Assembly (NCBI RefSeq): GCF_000497045.1
Contig: NW_015961988.1
Span: 682,001-746,000, forward strand
Length of the DNA stretch: 64,000 bases
DNA from: Kalmanozyma brasiliensis GHG001
Lineage: Eukaryota > Basidiomycota > Ustilaginomycetes > Ustilaginales
Direction of reading: 5' to 3'
Under the pieces are notes generated by a model. It did no database searches. It had not been told where the DNA came from and saw only the letters and a program-made list of their open reading frames with translations. Within the stretch, counting starts at the first letter, position 1, and every line of letters begins with the position of its first letter. Of the stretch, positions 59,460 to 64,000 are shown in pieces. Both the position numbers and the translations under genes were made by a program.

Positions 59460-60776
59460 CTACAAGTAAAGACCCTCGGGCGTGCCCTCGTTCTTCCTGT
59501 CAATGACCCTCTCGCGCGCCGTGGTAAAGTCCTTCTTGGTGACGCGCATCCTCCTCTCTCGCAACGCCAACAGACCTGCCTCGGTCACGAGCGACTTGAT
59601 GTCGGCACCGCTCAGATCGTCCTTCATCGCCACAAATTCCTCCAGGTCCACGTCCGCATCGAGGTTCATGCGCGACGTGTGCAGCTTGAAGATGTGCATC
59701 TTGGTCTTCTGGTCCGGCAGTGGGAATTCGATCTTCCTGTCGATACGTCCGGGTCGAATGAGGGCTGGGTCGAGCGACTCGATGCGGTTGGTGGCCATGA
59801 TGACCTTGACGTCGTGGCGCGTGTCGAAGCCGTCGAGCTGATTGAGCAGTTCGAGCAGCGTACGTTGGATCTCGCGCTCTCCGCCCGAGTTGGAGTCGTA
59901 TCGCTTCGTACCAACGGCGTCGATCTCATCGATGAAGACGATGCTGGGTGCGTGCTCGTCGGCGACACGGAAGAGCTCGCGGACGAGCTTGGGACCGTCA
60001 CCAAGGTACTTTTGGATGAGCTCCGAGCCGACCACTCGCAGGAAGGTGGCGGATGTCTGGTTGGCGACGGCTTTTGCGAGCAGCGTCTTGCCCGTTCCAG
60101 GAACACCGTAGAGGATGACACCCTTGGGTGGGCGGATGCCCATCTCCTCGTACAGCTCTGGGTGTGTGAGGGGCAATTCGACGGCTTCCTTGATCTCTTG
60201 AATCTGCGTTTCCAGTCCACCGATGTCCGCGTAGCTCTCCGAGGGCGCCTTGTCGAGCTTCATGACGCTCACCATGGGATCCGCGTCGTCCGACAGCACG
60301 CCCACAATCGCCATGGCCTTGTGATGCAGGAGCACGCTGCAGCCCGGCTCGAGCAGGTCCTTGTCGACAAAGCTCATGATGCTGACATAGTACTCTGGAC
60401 CCGTGGCGCTGCTGACGATGGCATGTTCGTCATCGATGATCTCCTCCAGCGAACCGACCGACATGGGACTGCCTCTGAGATCATCAACGCGTGTTCGCTC
60501 CTCTGCATCCTTGTCCTCCTGCGGTTTGAGTCGCTCCTGGTTCTGCACAAACTCCTCTTCGAGCAAAAGGTGGTCCTTGATGCGTTCGAGCTTGAGCAGC
60601 TTCAATCGGCACCGTGTGTTGGGGTAGACGGCGGGTAGCTTGGAGGACGAGTCGGGACCACGCTTCTTCTTCTTGCCGACACGTGTTGGGAGAGGAGGTT
60701 CCCACTTTTTCTGCTGATCCTTCTTGTTGTCCTTGCCGCCGCGACCGGGCGCTCCGCCGCTGGGAGCCTGACCCAT
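59460..60776 (-). CDS. RPT2: 26S proteasome regulatory ATPase Rpt2
   Basis: Intronless frame of 438 residues. Rpt2 is one of six AAA ATPases at the base of the 19S regulatory particle, which unfolds substrates and opens the 20S gate. The N-terminus MGQAPSGG fits the N-myristoylation signal known for Rpt2, followed by a basic stretch, a coiled coil near 60-95 and an OB domain. The AAA domain has Walker [18 protein letters not shown] near 223, Walker [15 protein letters not shown] near 280, the pore loop KYLGDGPK, and sensor and arginine-finger segment [20 protein letters not shown]. The C-terminus LYL is the HbYX-type tail that docks into the alpha ring. It is divergent from NOP58 (704 bp between starts). 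Confidence 0.97.
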   Translation of the reverse strand: MGQAPSGGAPGRGGKDNKKDQQKKWEPPLPTRVGKKKKRGPDSSSKLPAVYPNTRCRLKLLKLERIKDHLLLEEEFVQNQERLKPQEDKDAEERTRVDDLRGSPMSVGSLEEIIDDEHAIVSSATGPEYYVSIMSFVDKDLLEPGCSVLLHHKAMAIVGVLSDDADPMVSVMKLDKAPSESYADIGGLETQIQEIKEAVELPLTHPELYEEMGIRPPKGVILYGVPGTGKTLLAKAVANQTSATFLRVVGSELIQKYLGDGPKLVRELFRVADEHAPSIVFIDEIDAVGTKRYDSNSGGEREIQRTLLELLNQLDGFDTRHDVKVIMATNRIESLDPALIRPGRIDRKIEFPLPDQKTKMHIFKLHTSRMNLDADVDLEEFVAMKDDLSGADIKSLVTEAGLLALRERRMRVTKKDFTTARERVIDRKNEGTPEGLYL

Positions 60777-61480
60777 GGTGTGCTGATGAAGTTCGACTTG
60801 CTACGATGGACGACCTGCGGCTGAGATTGGTGTCGAGTCCGTGTGCAGCGAAAGGGAGGCGATGATGGATGATGTTGTAGAGAGATGCTGCGATGTTAGA
60901 TGAGAGAGGTCAGTGGATCAACACTCGTCGAGCTGAGCTTTGGTTGAATTGAGGTGGAGTGAGCGGCGTTTCTACGATCGGACGCGCGTCCACACCAACA
61001 GCGGACGCTCTTCAAGCCAAACCGTGCGAGATGCCTTGGTCCAGCATGTAATGATTATTAAGCAGTCAGAAAGCAAGGACAGAATTTTAGTTTTGTGGGT
61101 GGAGACGAAGAAGAAGAAAAAAACACAAAATCGAGCACAGTCGCTAGGACAGGCTGCAAAAATTCCAGAGTTTGAGGCTGCAGAGTCAAAGAGGCGAGAC
61201 GGCTCCCCTCTGAGCAGGCAGGCAAAAATTCTCGAGCTGGACAGCTCGACTTTGACTGGCCACCAATTTCTTCTTGTTTGCCTAGTCTCACCGTCACCAT
61301 CCCCTACACTGCCAATCCTTCGGCAACGGACTCCCTAGCACACCTCATCTGGATCACCACCAACGAGGGACGGGATAAGCAGCTTCATCATTCAGAGCCA
61401 CCCTGCGTTGTAGGCATCTGACCATCTCACCTTCCACCTAGCATCTTCATTTCAACCGCGCACATCGCAAACCCGTCATC
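60777..61480. other. Divergent promoter between RPT2 and NOP58
   Basis: 704 bp between divergent start codons. An A-rich run lies near 61110-61130. I found no match to the yeast proteasome element GGTGGCAAA. A CACCTAG about 45 bp before the NOP58 start could be a leader 3' splice site but no donor was established. Confidence 0.5.
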
Positions 61481-63211
61481 ATGGTCAAGGTCCTCTTCGA
61501 GACGGCCGTAGGCTTCTGCCTCTTCAACGTCTCGGATGCCTCCAAGCTCGAGTCCACCAAGAACCTCCACGAGTCGCTCGACTCGGTTGAGGGTGCCAGC
61601 AACCTCCTCAAGCTCTCGGCCATCCACCGCTTCACCAACACTGCCGAGGCCGTTGAGGACATCTCTGCCATCAACGAAGGCAAGATGAGCAAGAGCCTCA
61701 AGAAGTTCCTCACCGACGAAATCGTAGATGGTAAGGGCAAGGACAAAGAGAACCTCATCGTCGCCGAATCCAAGCTCGCTTCCACCATCGCCAAGAAGCT
61801 CGGCATCCAGGTCACCTACGACAGCGAGCTCCTCGACCTTTACCGTGGCATCCGAGAGAACCTCGCAGCCCTCCTCTCCTCTTCCACCGGCGGCGAGTCG
61901 CTCGACCCGCGCGACCTCAACACCATGAGCCTCGGTCTCTCTCACTCGTTGAGTCGCTACAAGCTCAAGTTCAGCCCGGACAAGGTCGACACCATGGTCG
62001 TCCAGGCCATCGGCTTGCTCGACGATCTCGACAAGGAGATCAACATCTACGCCATGCGTGTCAAGGAGTGGTACGGCTGGCACTTCCCCGAGATGGGCAA
62101 GATCATCACCGACAACCTCGCCTACGCCAAGGTCATCCGTGCTATGGGCTTCCGAACCAACGCCTCTGCCACCGACTTCAGCGAGATCCTCCCCGAAGAG
62201 ATTGAGGAGACGCTCAAGGCCGCGGCCGAGATCTCGATGGGTACGGAAATTTCCGAAACCGATCTCGAGCACATCTGGTCCCTCTGCGACCAGGTCATTT
62301 CCATCACCCAGTACCGCACGCAGCTGTACCAGTACCTGCAGAACCGCATGGCCGCCATTGCGCCCAACCTCACCGCGCTCGTCGGCGACCTCGTCGGTGC
62401 TCGTCTCATCAGCCACGCCGGTTCGCTCATGAACCTCGCCAAGCACCCGGCTTCGACGGTGCAGATCCTCGGTGCCGAAAAGGCCCTCTTCCGTGCGCTC
62501 AAGACCAAGCACGACACGCCCAAGTACGGTCTCATCTACCACAGCAGCCTCGTGGGTCAAGCGCCACAGAAGCTCAAGGGTAAGATGGCGCGTATGGTGG
62601 CGACCAAGGCGGCGTTGTCGATCCGATTGGATGCGCTGGCGGATGCGGATACCAAGAGCGATGAAGGCGCCCCGACCGTCGGCATTGAGGCGAGGGCCAA
62701 GCTCGAGTCGCGTCTGCGGGCGTTGGAGATGCAGAGCGGTCTATCGGGTCTGCGTTCGGCGAGGAACGCTGCGGGTGATCAGGGTCACAAGCAGAAGGCG
62801 TTCCAGATGGAAGCGGGTGGACGAACGTACAATGCGGCTGGGGATGCTGCTGGGCCTAGCGACATGGCTGCTGCTGCCCACCTTGCTCCGTCCATGCTCC
62901 CCTCGACGCCAGCCAAGGCTACGGAGGAGAAGCTGTCCAAGGAGGAGCGAAAGGCGCTTAAGAAGGCGAGGAAATCCGAAGCTGCCGTCGAGGAATCCGC
63001 CACTCCCGTCGCCCAAGAGGCCGACGAGGACAAGCTCAGCAAGGAGGAGCGAAAGGCGCTCAAGAAGGCCAAGAAGGAAGCCGCCAACGGAGTCGTGGAG
63101 ACGCCCAGCAAGAAGGACAAGAAGAAGAGGAGCGCCGACGAGGCCGACGTCAACGCCACGCCCAAGTCCGAGCCAGGGAGCAGCAAGAAGAAGAAGTCCA
63201 AGAAGGAGTAG
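61481..63211 (+). CDS. NOP58: Nucleolar protein 58 (box C/D snoRNP core)
   Basis: Intronless frame of 576 residues. Nop58 is a core protein of box C/D snoRNPs, which guide 2'-O-methylation of rRNA by fibrillarin and include U3. The N-terminal domain begins MVKVLFETAVGFCLF; a coiled coil follows, then the Nop domain with the highly conserved VKEWYGWHFPEMGKII, the segment NRMAAIAPNLTALVGDLVGA, and the signature GAEKALFRALKTKHDTPKYG ending at LIYHSSLVGQ. The C-terminal 120 residues are Lys/Glu-rich with two near-identical units (EEKLSKEERKALKKA and EDKLSKEERKALKKA) and end in a lysine run typical of Nop56/Nop58. Nop58 rather than Nop56 is favoured by the N-terminus. Confidence 0.95.
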   Translation: MVKVLFETAVGFCLFNVSDASKLESTKNLHESLDSVEGASNLLKLSAIHRFTNTAEAVEDISAINEGKMSKSLKKFLTDEIVDGKGKDKENLIVAESKLASTIAKKLGIQVTYDSELLDLYRGIRENLAALLSSSTGGESLDPRDLNTMSLGLSHSLSRYKLKFSPDKVDTMVVQAIGLLDDLDKEINIYAMRVKEWYGWHFPEMGKIITDNLAYAKVIRAMGFRTNASATDFSEILPEEIEETLKAAAEISMGTEISETDLEHIWSLCDQVISITQYRTQLYQYLQNRMAAIAPNLTALVGDLVGARLISHAGSLMNLAKHPASTVQILGAEKALFRALKTKHDTPKYGLIYHSSLVGQAPQKLKGKMARMVATKAALSIRLDALADADTKSDEGAPTVGIEARAKLESRLRALEMQSGLSGLRSARNAAGDQGHKQKAFQMEAGGRTYNAAGDAAGPSDMAAAAHLAPSMLPSTPAKATEEKLSKEERKALKKARKSEAAVEESATPVAQEADEDKLSKEERKALKKAKKEAANGVVETPSKKDKKKRSADEADVNATPKSEPGSSKKKKSKKE

Positions 63212-63452
63212 ATTCTTCTTCTTCCTGCAGTAGTTGTCCTTCACTTCTTCTTTGTTCATCACCTTTTCTCGAGTCGCATTTTGTTCCCGGCTGTAGTAAC
63301 ATTGGTTTTGCCCATCATCTCATCGTTGTGTGATGCTCGGTGTGCATACTCATGAGTCACACGGACCACATGGGTCCATATCTAGCGTGCTTTTGGGAAC
63401 GAAGGATGACATTTGCATTTGAAACGCGTTGACAAAACGTAACGATTGTTGG

Positions 63453-64000
63453 CTAGATAGCGACGACATCCACGCGCGCCCTGTCGTACAACCTTGCGTT
63501 GATGCTCTCCATCTCGTCCTTGCCTTGCAGCTCGGCTCTCGGCAGAGGGTCCACCTGTACACAAACCACAGTGCCCTTGGCCACGCTGCCCGGTTGGACG
63601 ACCGTTGCGCTCGACACGACGCGAAGGAACGGTTTGGCCAGCTTACGACTCGGCAGCACGAGCAAGTCGGGCGTTACGGCCGGGAAGCCGAGGAGATGGC
63701 TGTGCGACGTATCGTATGCCAACCCCGCTGCTGTCGGTGGTGGGTAGAGGGGGTAGAAGCTGCGTTGGGAGAGGATCGAGCGAGACCATCGCGTGTTGGT
63801 CTCCTTGTTTTTCGACGCAACACTCTCTCCGATCACCTTGGCAGGCGTCGGCGATGCTTCGATTCGAGTGACCATCTCTTCGCCTTTCAGATCGCCCAAC
63901 GCGTCCTCGGAGGTGACACCCACCACCAGCTCGTTGACGTAAAATACCGAGGGATTGGGCAGACAGCGAACGCGGGCTTTGGGCAACCCCATCGGGCCTG
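63453..64000 (-). CDS. POL12: DNA polymerase alpha subunit B, C-terminal part (cut by window edge)
   Basis: The minus-strand frame is open from the right edge to a stop at 63453, about 182 residues. The sequence CLPNPSVFYVNELVVGVTS, followed by ILSQRSFYPLYPPP, then DLLVLPSRKLAKPFLRVV and VQPGSVAKGTVVCVQVD, matches the C-terminal end of the calcineurin-like phosphoesterase and OB region of the B subunit of DNA polymerase alpha-primase. The B subunit is non-catalytic and tethers the complex to the replisome and telomere factors. The phosphodiesterase motifs, if present, lie outside the window. Subunit B of polymerase epsilon or delta is less likely given the YVNE and FYPLYPP motifs. It converges with NOP58. 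Confidence 0.88.
   Translation of the reverse strand, partial: GPMGLPKARVRCLPNPSVFYVNELVVGVTSEDALGDLKGEEMVTRIEASPTPAKVIGESVASKNKETNTRWSRSILSQRSFYPLYPPPTAAGLAYDTSHSHLLGFPAVTPDLLVLPSRKLAKPFLRVVSSATVVQPGSVAKGTVVCVQVDPLPRAELQGKDEMESINARLYDRARVDVVAI

Noticed and set aside
60777..61480. Search for a proteasome-associated control element before RPT2
   Set aside because: No GGTGGCAAA match on either strand was found by eye, so no Rpn4-like site is called.
63424..63429. ACGCGT hexamer between NOP58 and POL12
   Set aside because: It sits between two 3' ends, not in a promoter, and shows that single hexamers occur by chance in this window.
1..64000. CRISPR arrays, insertion sequences, prophage or retrotransposon remnants
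   Set aside because: No regularly spaced repeats, terminal inverted or long terminal repeats, integrase or reverse-transcriptase motifs were recognised; the region looks like ordinary fungal chromosome.

Overview
This window looks like nuclear DNA of a basidiomycete fungus, most likely a smut or smut-related yeast (Ustilaginales, Ustilago maydis-like). The reasons are the moderately high G+C, strong preference for C-ending codons in housekeeping genes, mostly intronless long reading frames with a few short GT-AG introns, and the gene families present: a fungal P-type H+-ATPase, a chitin synthase with an N-terminal membrane and luminal region but no myosin motor, a Het-C protein, a Zn2Cys6 factor and a SCAP-type sterol sensor. 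The species assignment is inference from the sequence alone. There is no CRISPR array, prophage, transposon or rDNA.

Layout, left to right. 0-8 kb: plasma-membrane H+-ATPase PMA1 (minus) with a probable 435-nt intron in its leader, a long stretch without a recognisable gene, then an EFM3/FAM86-type methyltransferase (minus). 8-17 kb: replication protein A subunit 2 (plus, four exons, divergent from EFM3), a Het-C family protein with a long N-terminal extension (minus), a tRNA-Val(UAC) with an intron (plus) and 6-phosphogluconate dehydrogenase (minus, four exons). 17-29 kb: SCAP homologue (minus), a zinc-independent MDR oxidoreductase (plus) and a 1414-residue JmjC-like/zinc-cluster protein lacking recognisable iron ligands (minus). 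30-33 kb: an intron-dense gene (plus, up to 11 exons) that I assembled by splicing; it encodes a RING plus coiled-coil protein resembling the meiotic Zip3/HEI10 family. 32-44 kb: UFD1 (minus) and CCT4 (plus) in a divergent pair, a 2.9-kb gap, then chitin synthase (plus). 45-54 kb: a YCF1-like ABCC transporter, histone acetyltransferase HAT1 and IMP dehydrogenase (all plus). 54-64 kb: Zn2Cys6 transcription factor and RRP7 (plus), TIM22 and RPT2 (minus), NOP58 (plus), and the 3' end of the DNA polymerase alpha B subunit POL12 (minus, cut by the right edge).

Functionally this is a core chromosomal region: genes for membrane energisation, cell wall, proteostasis (UFD1, CCT4, RPT2), ribosome biogenesis (RRP7, NOP58), DNA replication and chromatin (RFA2, HAT1, POL12) and metabolism (GND1, IMPDH). 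They are not arranged as operons, but several are in divergent pairs with short shared promoters (EFM3/RFA2, UFD1/CCT4, RPT2/NOP58). The most interesting items are the intron-rich HEI10-like gene with a candidate 6-nt micro-exon, the degenerate JmjC protein, the Het-C protein whose signal or anchor segment is internal, and the possible second promoter inside intron 2 of RFA2.
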